Part shown: positions 19,009 through 28,682 of the stretch, piece after piece
How the letters are laid out: each line of letters begins with the position of its first letter
Numbering within the stretch: the stretch's first letter is position 1
DNA from: Enemella evansiae
Lineage (GTDB): Bacteria; Pseudomonadota; Alphaproteobacteria; Rhodobacterales; Rhodobacteraceae
Reading direction: 5' to 3'
DNA: 64,000 bases
NCBI GenBank assembly: GCA_017255395.1
Contig: JAFKDC010000018.1
Location: 58,744 to 122,743, forward strand
The notes under the pieces: generated by a model
Databases searched by the model: none
What the model was told of the DNA's origin: nothing
The model's input: only the letters and a program-made list of their open reading frames with translations
Program-made: the position numbers and the translations under genes

Positions 19009-19947
19009 ATGGTTCAGAACGTCCCCACCCCGACGAAACCCGCCTGTTTCCAGGAGATCATCCTGGCGCTCCAGACCTACTGGGCCTCCAAGGGCTGCGC
19101 GATCCTGCAACCCTACGACATGGAAGTGGGCGCTGGCACCTTCCACCCGGCCACCACGCTGCGCGCGCTGGGGTCCAAACCCTGGGCCGCAGCCTATGTG
19201 CAGCCCTCGCGCCGCCCGACCGACGGGCGCTATGGCGAGAACCCCAACCGCCTGCAGCACTACTACCAGTACCAGGTGCTGATCAAACCCAGCCCGCCGG
19301 ACCTTCAGGCGCTGTACCTGGGTTCGCTCGAGGCCATCGGCATCGACATGGGCCAGCACGACGTGCGCTTCGTCGAGGACGACTGGGAAAGTCCGACGCT
19401 TGGCGCGTGGGGCCTTGGATGGGAAGTGTGGTGTGATGGCATGGAAGTGTCGCAGTTCACCTATTTCCAGCAGGTCGGCGGGCACGACTGCACCCCTGTC
19501 TCGGGCGAATTGACCTACGGGCTGGAGCGTCTGGCCATGTACGTGCTGGGCTTCGATCACGTCATGGAGATGCCCTTCAACAACCCGCAAAGCCCGCAGC
19601 CGCTGACCTATGGCGACATCTTCCGCCAGACCGAAGAGGAATACTCGCGCTGGAACTTCGACGTGGCGGACACCGAGGTCCTGCTGCGCCATTTCGAAGA
19701 GGCCGAGGCCGAATGCGCCCGCATCCTGGCGCAGCCGCACGAGGACCCGAAGACCGGCAAGCGCATCGTCATGGCGCACCCCGCCTATGACCAGACCATC
19801 AAGGCCAGCCATATCTTCAACCTCCTGGACGCACGCGGCGTGATCTCGGTCACCGAGCGGCAGGCCTATATCGGTCGCGTCCGGACGCTGGCCAAGATGT
19901 GCGCCGATGCCTTCGTCCAGACAGAAGCCGGAGGGTTCGCGGCGTGA
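19009..19947 (+). CDS. glyQ: Glycyl-tRNA synthetase alpha subunit GlyQ
   Basis: The alpha chain of the bacterial alpha2beta2 enzyme charges tRNA-Gly and holds the catalytic core. The 312 residues match the family from [31 protein letters not shown], through the class II motif region [26 protein letters not shown], to [14 protein letters not shown]. The ATG follows a good GGAAGGA site. It is separated from glyS by three other genes, an order common in Rhodobacterales apart from the inserted gene at 20559. Confidence 0.97.
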   Translation: MVQNVPTPTKPACFQEIILALQTYWASKGCAILQPYDMEVGAGTFHPATTLRALGSKPWAAAYVQPSRRPTDGRYGENPNRLQHYYQYQVLIKPSPPDLQALYLGSLEAIGIDMGQHDVRFVEDDWESPTLGAWGLGWEVWCDGMEVSQFTYFQQVGGHDCTPVSGELTYGLERLAMYVLGFDHVMEMPFNNPQSPQPLTYGDIFRQTEEEYSRWNFDVADTEVLLRHFEEAEAECARILAQPHEDPKTGKRIVMAHPAYDQTIKASHIFNLLDARGVISVTERQAYIGRVRTLAKMCADAFVQTEAGGFAA

Positions 19948-19949
19948 GG

Positions 19950-20459
19950 ATGGGCCAGTTCCTTGCCGGGCTGACGGTCTTCTGCGCCCTGGCTGCGGGC
20001 TTCGGCGTCTGGTACACCAACGTCTACGCCTTCTACGACACCGTCGAGCCGACCGGCGAGGACGTCCAGCTGACGACGCTGGCGGGCACGCCCGAGGTCA
20101 TCCCCGTCGAGGCCTTCGAAGGCATCGACGCCGACAGCTCTCCGATCCGCTACCGCGCCTGCTTCACCACCGCGCTGTCGCTGCCCGAGCTAACCGCGAC
20201 CTACGCCCCCTACGAGGGCGCGGAACCCAAGATCACGCCCGCGTGGTTCGACTGCTTCGACGCCGAGGCGCTGGGGACAGAGATCGCGGCAGGCCGCGCG
20301 CAGGTCTTCACCGGAGTGCGCAACATCGAATGGGGCATCGACCGGGTCGTGGCGATCACCGAGCAGGGCCGCGGCTACGTCTGGCACGAGATCAACGACT
20401 GCGGCGCCAAGGCCTATGACGGCACGCCGCTGGGCGAGGACTGCCCGCCGCGGGAGTGA
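19950..20459 (+). CDS. DUF6446-family protein, membrane-anchored
   Basis: A 169-residue protein with one N-terminal membrane segment (FLAGLTVFCALAAGFGVWY) and a soluble remainder containing YRACFTTAL, PAWFDCFDAEALG and YVWHEINDCGAKAYDG. This is the Rhodobacterales family I know as DUF6446, found next to glyQ. Function is unknown. ATG 19950 is taken as start; a GTG at 19944 that overlaps the glyQ stop would add two residues. The cysteines suggest an extracytoplasmic fold. Confidence 0.75.
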   Translation: MGQFLAGLTVFCALAAGFGVWYTNVYAFYDTVEPTGEDVQLTTLAGTPEVIPVEAFEGIDADSSPIRYRACFTTALSLPELTATYAPYEGAEPKITPAWFDCFDAEALGTEIAAGRAQVFTGVRNIEWGIDRVVAITEQGRGYVWHEINDCGAKAYDGTPLGEDCPPRE

Positions 20460-20558
20460 GGGTGTGCGGCTTTCGGGGGTCCGCTTCGAGCCCAAATTGA
20501 CTGTCCTTCCAGCCCAATTTAACGTCACGACATCATAGATGTGGTGGACTGAGTAGCG

Positions 20559-21143
20559 ATGAAATCACTAAGTATCACTGAGGCGGTGCAATACTTGGGT
20601 GAAAACAAGTATGCGGTTTCTTTGGAAGACGTATGGTATAGGAGGCTGCTGCACAGAGTTGACGAAGACGCAGACAGATCAAAAAAGATCGAGAGATTTT
20701 TCGACCCCGCCCCGCACCAGTTCTCCTACGTTTTCTTGGCTATGGCTGACTGGCTTCCACGGAATACGCATCGTTTACTCTGGATTGATCATTTCGAAGA
20801 CGGCTACCCGAGCCAAATACGCCACTTTCTCAAAATCTTGGGAACCGATCTACCATCTGACCATTTGGTTAAGAACCCCGCGATACTATTAGGCCCATTT
20901 TCGAGTGACTTGATGGATCAACTAACTGGTACGCCTGAGCAGAATGATGAAGGTGAGGCTCTGATTACCCTTTGCACCTTTCTCAGCGTAGGGAATTGGG
21001 ATGCCAAACTACTTTCTAAAGGCTCGACTGACTATGTCGAATTCTGGGAAGGGAACGTCCTGTTCTATTCCCAAAGCGCAGAAGCAATAAGAAGAGCAGA
21101 AGAGATACTGGAACAATATGGTCTCAATACATCGTTGGGTTAG
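20559..21143 (+). CDS. AT-rich orphan hypothetical protein
   Basis: The 194-residue protein (MKSLSITEAVQYLGENKYAV...) has no motif I recognise, no signal peptide and no membrane segment. It is acidic, with aromatic-rich stretches such as FFDPAPHQFSYVFLAMADWL and a C-terminal helix IRRAEEILEQYGL. Base composition and codon use are strikingly AT-richer than every neighbour (codons such as AAA, TTA, ATA are common), so it was probably acquired recently. It interrupts the glyQ-DUF6446-DUF1206-glyS string. The start has little ribosome-site support. It may be a stray immunity or defence-island gene, but nothing proves that. Confidence 0.6.
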   Translation: MKSLSITEAVQYLGENKYAVSLEDVWYRRLLHRVDEDADRSKKIERFFDPAPHQFSYVFLAMADWLPRNTHRLLWIDHFEDGYPSQIRHFLKILGTDLPSDHLVKNPAILLGPFSSDLMDQLTGTPEQNDEGEALITLCTFLSVGNWDAKLLSKGSTDYVEFWEGNVLFYSQSAEAIRRAEEILEQYGLNTSLG

Positions 21144-21293
21144 ACTATAATGTGAAGGTTAACGTCCGCTCCGTCCCGCGCAACGGTCGTACAGCACATC
21201 GTCAACGCTTACCGCTCTCTGACCTAAACGCGCGGATCCGGGAACCCTTTCGCCCCCTCACGCGCTTCTCTCGCAACCGAGAGGAGCACAACC

Positions 21294-22154
21294 ATGTACG
21301 ACAAAGCCCCCGCTTGGGTGGTCCCCGTGATGCGCGCCGGCTACGGCGCCCGCGCCGCCACCTATACCGTTGTGGGGGGCCTCGCCTTCCTCGCCGCATG
21401 GCAGGGGGGGCAGGCGCAGGGCACCACCGATGCGCTGGCCGACCTCAAGGGCCAGACCTGGGGCCTGATCGCGCTCTGGGCCATCGGGCTGGGGCTGATC
21501 GCCTATGCCGTCTGGCGCTTCATCGCCGCCTGGATGGACCTGGAATGCCGGGGCACCGATGCCAAGGGCATGTTCGCCCGAGCGGGCCTGCTGGTCACCG
21601 GGGCCATCCACGCCGGTCTCGGCATCTCGGTGCTGACCACGGCCCTGCGCGGCGGCGGCGGAGAGGGCGGCGGCACCCAAAGCCTGACCGCGCAGCTGAT
21701 GGCCCTGCCCTATGGCCCGCTGATCGTCGGCGCCATCGGCCTCGGCACCATCGGCGCGGGGGGCTACTACGTCTACAAAGGCTACGCCGAGAAGTACAAG
21801 GAACACATCCGCGTCACCCCCACGACCCGCAGGCTCGATCCCGCGATGAAGGCCGGCTGCGTGGCGCAGGGCGTGGTGATCGCCGTGATCGGCGCGCTGA
21901 TCCTCTACGCCGCCATGACCGCCGACCCCGGCGAGGCGGGCGGCGTCGGCGAGGCGCTGCACACGATCCGCTCGCAGCCCTTCGGGCGCATCCTTCTGGG
22001 CGCCATCGGCCTCGGCCTGATCGGCTTCGCCATCGAGAACCTCGTCGAGGCGATCTACCGCATCGTGCCCGCCCGCGCCGGCGACGACGTCATGACCTTC
22101 GCCCGCCGCGCCAAACTGAAGGCCGAGGGCACGCTGGCACAGGCCACCGCCTGA
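21294..22154 (+). CDS. DUF1206 membrane protein
   Basis: The 286-residue protein carries six predicted membrane helices arranged as three similar pairs, each beginning with a Gly-rich helix (RAGYGARAATYTVVGGLAFL; FARAGLLVTGAIHAGLGISV; AGCVAQGVVIAVIGALILY). That threefold repeat is the DUF1206 pattern. Function is unknown; it is an inner-membrane protein. A GAGAGGAG ribosome site precedes the ATG. It lies between the AT-rich insert and glyS, in the same direction. Confidence 0.85.
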   Translation: MYDKAPAWVVPVMRAGYGARAATYTVVGGLAFLAAWQGGQAQGTTDALADLKGQTWGLIALWAIGLGLIAYAVWRFIAAWMDLECRGTDAKGMFARAGLLVTGAIHAGLGISVLTTALRGGGGEGGGTQSLTAQLMALPYGPLIVGAIGLGTIGAGGYYVYKGYAEKYKEHIRVTPTTRRLDPAMKAGCVAQGVVIAVIGALILYAAMTADPGEAGGVGEALHTIRSQPFGRILLGAIGLGLIGFAIENLVEAIYRIVPARAGDDVMTFARRAKLKAEGTLAQATA

Positions 22155-22439
22155 CAGGCCATAGGCGTGGCCTGCGAAGGCCCCGACCCTTTCCAAAGCT
22201 ACCAAAGCTCTGCACCCGACACCCCGCGCTGCCGTCAGCCCCCGGCGCAGAGACAGGTTCCGTTGATCGAACCGGACGCACCCGCCCCCTGCCCTTCCTT
22301 TGGTTCGGCAAATACCTCATGGAGCCCGAGGGCCAGCGCCCCTCGGTCCACCGGCCCCCACGAGTCCCGCCATATCCGCTTGCCGCCCCTGCCCCGGCCC
22401 GGTAATCACCCCCCGACCACGGCCGCAGGGAAAGACGTC

Positions 22440-24590
22440 ATGCCCGACCTTCTGATCGAACTCTTCTCCGAAGAAATCCCGGCACGGATGCAGGCCCGCG
22501 CTGCCTCCGACCTGCAGAAGATGGTGACCGACGGTCTGGTCGAGGCCGGCCTGACCTATGCCGCCGCCCGGGCCTTTCACACGCCCCGCCGCCTTGCGCT
22601 GGCCATCGAGGGGCTGACCGCCAACTCTCCCACCCTGCGCGAAGAGCGCCGCGGCCCCAAGGTCGGCGCGCCCGACAAGGCGATCGAGGGTTTCCTGCGC
22701 GGCGCGGGCGTCACCCGCGACCAGCTCGAAGAGCGGGCGGAGAAGAAGGGCGCCTTCTACTACGCCACCGTCGTGACAGAGGGCCGCCCCGCGCAGGCCA
22801 TCGTCGCCGAGGTGCTGGAAAAGACCGTTCGCGGCTTCCCCTGGCCCAAGTCGATGCGCTGGGGCGCGGGCACGCTGCGCTGGGTCCGCCCGCTGCACCG
22901 CATCCTCTGCCTGCTCTCGGACGAGGGCGGCGCCGAGGTCGTGCCGCTGGAGATCGACGGCATCAAGGCGGGCGCCGAGACCGAGGGCCACCGCTTCCTC
23001 GCCCCGGGTGCCTTCACCGTGACCGGCTTCGACGACTACGCGGCCAAGCTCAAGCGCGCCTTCGTGGTGCTGGACGCCGGCGAGCGCGCCGAGACCATCC
23101 GCAACGACGCCGCCAACGCGGCCTTCGCGCAGGGGCTCGAAGTCGTGGAGGACGAGGGCCTGCTGGCCGAGGTCGCGGGGCTGGTCGAACGGCCCGTGGT
23201 GCTGATGGGCGAGATCGGCGAGGCCTTCCTCGGCCTGCCGCCCGAGGTGCTGCAGACCTCGATGAAGGAACACCAGAAGTTCTTCTCGGTGAAGAACCCC
23301 AAGACGGGCCGGATCGAGAAGTTCGTGACGGTGGCGAATGTCGAGACGGCGGACAACGGCGCCACCATCCTCGCGGGCAACCAGAAGGTGCTGGCGGCGC
23401 GCCTGTCCGATGCCAAGTTCTTCTGGGACAACGACCTGCGCGTGGCCAAGGAAGAGGGGCTGGGGGTCTGGACCGACCGCCTGTCCAACGTGACCTTCCA
23501 CAACAAGCTGGGCTCGCAGAAGGACCGCATCGACCGCATCGCGGCCCTTGCCCGCGAATTGGCCCCGCTGGTCGGCGCCGAGGCGGATCAGGCCGAACAG
23601 GCGGCCCGGATCGCCAAGGCCGACCTGTCCTCGGAAATGGTCTACGAATTCCCCGAATTGCAGGGCCTCATGGGCCGCTACTACGCCGAGGCCGCGGGCC
23701 TGCCCGAGGCTGTCGCGGCGGCGGCGCAGGAACACTATTCGCCGCTCGGGCCGTCCGACGCCGTGCCCACGGCGCCGGTCTCGGTCGCCGTGGCGCTGGC
23801 GGACAAGATCGACACGCTGACCGGCTTCTGGGCCATCGACGAGAAGCCCACCGGCTCGAAGGACCCCTACGCCCTCCGCCGCGCCGCGCTTGGGGTGATC
23901 CGGCTGGTGCTGGGGAACGGGTTGCGGTTTGGGTTGGCAGAGCTACTCAAAGTCGCAATTACGCGGGCCCATGGGTCTGCCTTCGGAAAGACAATCGTTG
24001 CTAAGATCGACGAGTCCGGGGACCTACACGATCCCAAACCTCATGAGCTTGACCCAGCCATTTCCTCCGACCTCCTCGCCTTCATCCATGACCGCCTCAA
24101 GGTCCACCTGCGCGCCGAGGGCATCCCGCATGACGTCATCGACGCCTGCCTCGCCATGCCCGGCAGCGACGACCTCACCCTGCTGGTCAAGCGGGCCGAG
24201 GCCATGGCGACCGTGCTGAAGACCGAGGACGGCAGGAACCTCGTGCAGGGCTTCAAGCGCGCCAACAACATCCTCGCGCAGGCCGAGGAAAAGGACGGCG
24301 TCGAATACTCCTTCGGGGCCGACCCCAAGTTCGCCGAGACCGACGAGGAGCGCGCGCTCTTCGACGCCCTCGACAAGGCCGACACCAAGATCAAACCCGC
24401 GATGGAAAACGAAGACTTCGCCACCGCGATGGAGGCCATGGCCACGCTCCGCGCCCCCATCGACGCCTTCTTCGAGGCGGTGCAGGTCAACAGCGACAAT
24501 TCGGTGGTGCGCCGCAACCGGCTCAACCTGCTCAGCCGCATCCGCCAGACCTGCCTGCAGGTCGCCGACCTGACGCGGATCGAAGGCTGA
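22440..24590 (+). CDS. glyS: Glycyl-tRNA synthetase beta subunit GlyS
   Basis: The beta chain (716 residues) provides tRNA binding and is needed with GlyQ. Family landmarks are LLIELFSEEIPARMQ at the start, FPWPKSMRWG, TSMKEHQKFFSV, NLGSQ-type HNKLGSQKDRI and the C-terminal anticodon-binding region ending LNLLSRIRQTCLQVADLTRIEG. The ATG at 22440 follows GGGAAAG. About 130 bases near 23930-24060 have AT-richer codons than the rest, without breaking the frame. A hairpin starts nine bases after the stop. Confidence 0.96.
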   Translation: MPDLLIELFSEEIPARMQARAASDLQKMVTDGLVEAGLTYAAARAFHTPRRLALAIEGLTANSPTLREERRGPKVGAPDKAIEGFLRGAGVTRDQLEERAEKKGAFYYATVVTEGRPAQAIVAEVLEKTVRGFPWPKSMRWGAGTLRWVRPLHRILCLLSDEGGAEVVPLEIDGIKAGAETEGHRFLAPGAFTVTGFDDYAAKLKRAFVVLDAGERAETIRNDAANAAFAQGLEVVEDEGLLAEVAGLVERPVVLMGEIGEAFLGLPPEVLQTSMKEHQKFFSVKNPKTGRIEKFVTVANVETADNGATILAGNQKVLAARLSDAKFFWDNDLRVAKEEGLGVWTDRLSNVTFHNKLGSQKDRIDRIAALARELAPLVGAEADQAEQAARIAKADLSSEMVYEFPELQGLMGRYYAEAAGLPEAVAAAAQEHYSPLGPSDAVPTAPVSVAVALADKIDTLTGFWAIDEKPTGSKDPYALRRAALGVIRLVLGNGLRFGLAELLKVAITRAHGSAFGKTIVAKIDESGDLHDPKPHELDPAISSDLLAFIHDRLKVHLRAEGIPHDVIDACLAMPGSDDLTLLVKRAEAMATVLKTEDGRNLVQGFKRANNILAQAEEKDGVEYSFGADPKFAETDEERALFDALDKADTKIKPAMENEDFATAMEAMATLRAPIDAFFEAVQVNSDNSVVRRNRLNLLSRIRQTCLQVADLTRIEG

Positions 24591-24598
24591 CCACCCGA

Positions 24599-24621
24599 CG
24601 GCGGCCCCCAAAGGGCCGCCG
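24599..24621 (+). terminator. Hairpin after glyS
   Basis: A 9-base-pair stem (CGGCGGCCC with GGGCCGCCG) with loop CCAAA lies immediately after the glyS stop. No T-run follows. Confidence 0.55.
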
Positions 24622-24958
24622 CCCGCCGCCGAAACCCGTCGGTACGGCCTGCCGAACATAAGCCAGCCCCGCCGAAGCACCCGATCCGCGCCCCCGGCAC
24701 CGCGATCTGCCGCGCGGCCCCTTCCACTGTCCACAGACCTCCCGCCCAAATCCCCCGGCGCACCGCGACAGCCAGCCCCCACAAGAACGCGCCCCGCCCT
24801 TCTTCTGTCCAAAAATATCCCCGCCGGAGGCATCCGACGCAGCCTCTCGCGACACCCGCTCGACAGGCCCCCCGCCGCGCCGCCGTCCCCCGCGACGCTT
24901 GCCCATCTTGCCAGACGGCGCCGCAGCCGTATTCTGCGCCCAAAGAAAAGGTGCCGCA
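24622..24958. other. Intergenic region between glyS and the PPDK-like gene
   Basis: I see no gene in these 337 bases. At about 24796-24836 lies a C-rich/A-rich motif (CTTCTTCTG-TCCAAAAATATCCCC) that recurs in altered form in other gaps of this window. The right end holds AAAGAAAAGG, the probable ribosome site of the next gene. Confidence 0.5.
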
Positions 24959-27529
24959 GTGCAGAAACCAAGCGACGACAATCCCCACGTGACGCTGATC
25001 ACGCCGACCGCCCCGATGTCCCCGCCGACCCATGGCAGCCGCGCGAAATGCCTGCAAAGGCTGGTGCGCCTCAGCCTGCCGGTGCCGCGCACCGTCGCGC
25101 TGTCCTTCGACACGGTCCACGCCATCGCGCAGGGCCAGTTGCCCGACATGCCGGCGCTTATCGCCGCCTTCGACCCGGGCGCGCTGCTCTGCGTCCGCCC
25201 CTCCTCGCAGGAAACCGACTGGGGCGGCCCCGGCGCGATCCTCAACATCGGCATGAACGACGCCCGCCTCGCCTCTCTCGCCGAGGACATCGGCGCCGAG
25301 GCCGCCGCCGGGCTCTACCTGCGCTTCGTCGAGGCCTATGCCGTCCATGTCGCCCGGCTCGACCCGGATCTCTTCGACGAGATCGGTGGAAGCGACGAGG
25401 AAGGCCTTGCCCGCGCGCTCGCCGCCTATGAGGAAGAGGCCGAAGAGCCCTTTCCGCAGGACCCGCAGCGCCAGCTGGCCGAGGTCCTGCGCTCCATGGC
25501 CCGGGCGTGGGAGGGCACGACCGCCCGCCTGCTACGGCAGGCCCGGGGGGCGCCCGTCGACGCCGGGCTGGGACTGGTTGTGCAGGAAATGGCGCCGGGG
25601 CTGGGCCGTGGCGAATGCGGCTCGGGCGTGCTGCAACTGGTCGACAGCCAGACCGGCCTGCCGCAGATCACCGGGCGCTACCTGAGCCAGAGCCAGGGCC
25701 GCGAGGCGCTGACCGGCGGCGCCGACAGCCTCTATCTGGAACGCGACCCGCGCGGGCGCTCCCTGGAAGAGGCCGCGCCCGAGGCCTTTGCCCTGCTCAA
25801 GGACTACGCGGGCGTCATGCGCCGCCGCCTGCGCGCCGAGATGCAGATCGAATTCACCATCCAGAACGGCACACTGCATATCCTCGACGGGGTGCTGGTG
25901 CCGCGCAGCACCCGCGCCGCCCTGCGCATCGCCGTGCGGCTGGCAGAGGATGGCATCATTACCCCCGAAGAGGCGGTCATGCGGATCGAGCCGCGCGCCG
26001 TCTCGGAACTGCTGCACCGCCAGATCGCCCCCGGCGCCGCCCGCTGCGTCATCGGGCGCGGCATTGCCGCCTCTCCCGGCGCGGCCACGGGGCGAATCGT
26101 CTTCTCCGCCGCCGAGGCGCTGGCCAGCACCGCCCGCAACGAACCCTGCATCCTTGTCCGGCGCGAGACCTCGCCCGAGGACGTGCGCGGCATGCATGCC
26201 GCCGTCGGTGTGCTGACCGAGCGCGGCGGCATGACCAGCCACGCCGCCGTGATCGGGCGCGGCCTCGGCCTGCCCTGCGTGGTCGGCGCGGCGCGGCTGC
26301 GGTTCAACCTGCAACGCAAGACCCTGACCTCCGAGCGCGGGCAGGTCTTCCGCGAGGGCGACGTGATCACCATCGACGGCACCAGCGGCGAAGTGCTGGA
26401 GGGCAGTCCCGCCACCGTCGAGGCGGCGCTGGACGACGCCTTCCACGTGCTGATGGGCTGGGCCGACGCGGCGCGCGATATCGACATTCGCGCCAATGCC
26501 GATACGCCCAAGGATGCCGCCACCGCGCGCAACTTTGCCGCGCAGGGCATCGGGCTGTGCCGGACCGAGCACATGTTCTTCGAAGCCGACCGCCTGACGC
26601 CCATGCGCGAGATGATCTTTGCCGACACCCCGCAGGACCGGCAGGCGGCGCTGGCGATTCTTTTGCCGATGCAACGCAAGGATTTCACAGAGCTTTTCCG
26701 CATCATGGAAGGCATGCCGGTCTGCATCCGCCTGTTCGATCCGCCGCTGCACGAATTCCTGCCCACCGACCGCCACGGCCTGCGCGATCTGGCCGAGGCG
26801 CTGGACCTGCCGGTGTCGGACGTCACCCGGCGCGTGGAATCGCTGGGCGAGTACAACCCCATGCTGGGCCTGCGCGGTGTGCGTCTGGGCATCACCGTGC
26901 CGGAAATCTACGACATGCAGGCCCGCGCGATCTTCGAGGCGACGCTGGACGCCAGCCACGAGGGCGCGCCGCCCGTGGTGCCGGAAATCATGCTGCCTCT
27001 GGTCAGTGCCAAGCGCGAGGTCGAACTGCTGCGCGGTCGGATCGAAGCGGTCGCCACCGCCGTGCGTACCGAACGTGGCCGCGATTTCACCTTCCGGCTG
27101 GGTGTCATGGCCGAAACCCCGCGCGCCTGCCTGCGCGCCGCCGAAATCGCGCCCTTCGCGCATTTCCTGTCCTTCGGCACCAACGACCTGACGCAAATGA
27201 CCTACGGGCTGTCGCGCGACGACGCGGGGCGCTTCATGTCCGACTACGTCAGTCAGGGCGTGTTCAACGAAGACCCCTTCCATGTGCTCGACACCGATGG
27301 CGTCGGCGAATTGCTGGCGGTCGGCGCGGAACGCAGCCGCGCCGCGAATCCCGGCATCACCCTGTCGATCTGCGGCGAACATGGCGGCAACCCCGATTCC
27401 ATCGCCTTCTGCCGCGATGTGGGCATGGACTACGTCAGTTGCTCGTCCTTCCGGGTGCCGGTTGCGCGACTTGCCGCCGCCCAGCTGGCGCTGCGGGCCA
27501 AGGGGGTGAAGCTGCCGCCCAAGCTCTGA
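24959..27529 (+). CDS. Pyruvate phosphate dikinase-like PEP-utilising protein
   Basis: From GTG 24959 this gives 856 residues. The phosphohistidine domain is intact (GGMTSHAAVIGRG, His428), and so is the PEP/pyruvate barrel (RLFDPPLHEFLP; EYNPMLGLRGVRLG; FGTNDLTQMTYGLSRDD; catalytic Cys805 in CGEHGGNP). The N-terminal ATP-grasp part is divergent: where PPDK has RSGA...MPGMMDT there is RPSSQETDWGGPGAILN, and the LQTRxGKRT strand reads LDGVLVPRSTR. It may be a PPDK with altered nucleotide handling, or a regulatory paralogue. Start was chosen by AAAAGG spacing; no ATG lies near. Confidence 0.75.
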   Translation: MQKPSDDNPHVTLITPTAPMSPPTHGSRAKCLQRLVRLSLPVPRTVALSFDTVHAIAQGQLPDMPALIAAFDPGALLCVRPSSQETDWGGPGAILNIGMNDARLASLAEDIGAEAAAGLYLRFVEAYAVHVARLDPDLFDEIGGSDEEGLARALAAYEEEAEEPFPQDPQRQLAEVLRSMARAWEGTTARLLRQARGAPVDAGLGLVVQEMAPGLGRGECGSGVLQLVDSQTGLPQITGRYLSQSQGREALTGGADSLYLERDPRGRSLEEAAPEAFALLKDYAGVMRRRLRAEMQIEFTIQNGTLHILDGVLVPRSTRAALRIAVRLAEDGIITPEEAVMRIEPRAVSELLHRQIAPGAARCVIGRGIAASPGAATGRIVFSAAEALASTARNEPCILVRRETSPEDVRGMHAAVGVLTERGGMTSHAAVIGRGLGLPCVVGAARLRFNLQRKTLTSERGQVFREGDVITIDGTSGEVLEGSPATVEAALDDAFHVLMGWADAARDIDIRANADTPKDAATARNFAAQGIGLCRTEHMFFEADRLTPMREMIFADTPQDRQAALAILLPMQRKDFTELFRIMEGMPVCIRLFDPPLHEFLPTDRHGLRDLAEALDLPVSDVTRRVESLGEYNPMLGLRGVRLGITVPEIYDMQARAIFEATLDASHEGAPPVVPEIMLPLVSAKREVELLRGRIEAVATAVRTERGRDFTFRLGVMAETPRACLRAAEIAPFAHFLSFGTNDLTQMTYGLSRDDAGRFMSDYVSQGVFNEDPFHVLDTDGVGELLAVGAERSRAANPGITLSICGEHGGNPDSIAFCRDVGMDYVSCSSFRVPVARLAAAQLALRAKGVKLPPKL

Positions 27530-27734
27530 CCCTTTGGGCGTTTTCACCTTTCCCCTGCGGCAGCCGGTCGCATACATAAGGCGCCCGAGAGAAAGGCATT
27601 CTGCGCCCCGATCGGCACGAATCCGCCCAAAATCCTCGCGCGGTTTACGGAAATGGCGAAATTCCGTATCAGGCTCCGGTCCCGAACGTCGCTGCCAAGG
27701 CGTCGGGGCATCCCGAAGCTGAACGAGACGCCCG

Positions 27735-28367
27735 ATGATGAATGCCCTTCGCTGTGCCGTTGCCCTTGTGGCAGCGCTTGCCGCTATGCCCGCCGCCGCC
27801 GATCCCGCCCGCACGGCGGCCCAACTGGTTTCGCTGGAAAAGCGCGCGCTTGCCCGTGTCGACGATGGCCACCTCAAGGCGCTGGTGACGCCCGTGGCCT
27901 CTGTTCAGGGCGCCGGCGGCATTCGCTACACCACCGACTGGCTGTCCCGCCAGCCCAGGCCCTCGGGCGGCGCGGAATGGCGCTGCCTTGCCGAGGCGCT
28001 TTACTTCGAGGCGCGCGGCGAGACGGTGAAAGGGCAGTTCGCCGTGGCCGAGGTCATCATGAATCGCGTTGCCTCGTCCCGCTTCCCCAAATCGGTCTGC
28101 GGCGTGATCCATCAGGGCACCGGGCGCAAGTACGGCTGCCAGTTCACCTATACCTGCGACGGCCACCCCGAAGCGATCCGCGAGCCCGGGGCCTGGATAC
28201 GTGTGGGCAAGGTCGCCCGCGCAGTGCTGGACGGCGCCCCGCGCGCCCTGACCGAAGGCGCGACGCATTATCACACGACCGCCGTGCGTCCCAACTGGTC
28301 GTCCAAGTACCGCCGGACCGCGCGCATCGGCGTGCATGTCTTCTACCGGCACACCTACAAGGGCTGA
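27735..28367 (+). CDS. Secreted cell wall hydrolase, SleB/Hydrolase_2 type
   Basis: The 210-residue protein has a signal peptide (ALRCAVALVAALAAMPAAA) followed by the hydrolase domain. The landmarks are CLAEALYFEARGE (with the predicted catalytic glutamate), VAEVIMNRVASSRFPKSVCGVI and CQFTYTCDG, then a C-terminal THYHT. SleB-like enzymes are lytic transglycosylases that cut peptidoglycan glycan strands. It would act in the periplasm during growth or division. It stands alone, 205 bases after the PPDK-like gene, with an AT-richer gap upstream. Confidence 0.85.
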   Translation: MMNALRCAVALVAALAAMPAAADPARTAAQLVSLEKRALARVDDGHLKALVTPVASVQGAGGIRYTTDWLSRQPRPSGGAEWRCLAEALYFEARGETVKGQFAVAEVIMNRVASSRFPKSVCGVIHQGTGRKYGCQFTYTCDGHPEAIREPGAWIRVGKVARAVLDGAPRALTEGATHYHTTAVRPNWSSKYRRTARIGVHVFYRHTYKG

Positions 28368-28452
28368 GGCCCCGATCCCGGTCCATGCAACCTTTTGCAC
28401 CGCCGCGCGTTGTCGAAACAGCTAACATTCGACAATAAAGATGGAGGTTCAA

Positions 28453-28626
28453 ATGCTTGGCTGGGCACTGACATTCCTTGTTGTGGCGATCATCGCCGGT
28501 ATCTTGGGCTTCGGCGGCGTGGCCGCAGCCTCTGCCGGGATCGCCAAGATCCTTTTCGTGATCTTCCTGGTCCTCTTCGTGGTCATGATGATCGCACGCG
28601 CCGTAAGAGGCAAATCCGTGGTATGA
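28453..28626 (+). CDS. DUF1328 small membrane protein
   Basis: A 57-residue protein that is almost entirely two hydrophobic helices ([22 protein letters not shown] and [20 protein letters not shown]) ending in a basic tail. This is the DUF1328/YtjA pattern, a small inner-membrane protein often linked to stress but without a known function. ATG 28453 sits behind a strong GGAGG; an in-frame ATG at 28441 would put that site inside the gene. A clear terminator follows. Confidence 0.85.
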   Translation: MLGWALTFLVVAIIAGILGFGGVAAASAGIAKILFVIFLVLFVVMMIARAVRGKSVV

Positions 28627-28653
28627 CCGTGTTTCGGTAGTGACGAGTGACAT

Positions 28654-28682
28654 GGGGCGGCCCTTCGGGGCGGCCCCTTTTT
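28654..28682 (+). terminator. Intrinsic terminator after the DUF1328 gene
   Basis: GGGGCGGCCC pairs with GGGCGGCCCC with one mismatch around a TTCG tetraloop, followed directly by five T. It is one of the cleanest terminators in the window. Confidence 0.9.

Noticed and set aside
24899..24958. Earlier start of the PPDK-like gene at 24899
   Set aside because: The extra 20 residues come from GC-rich intergenic sequence and the AAAGAAAAGG site fits the GTG at 24959 better.
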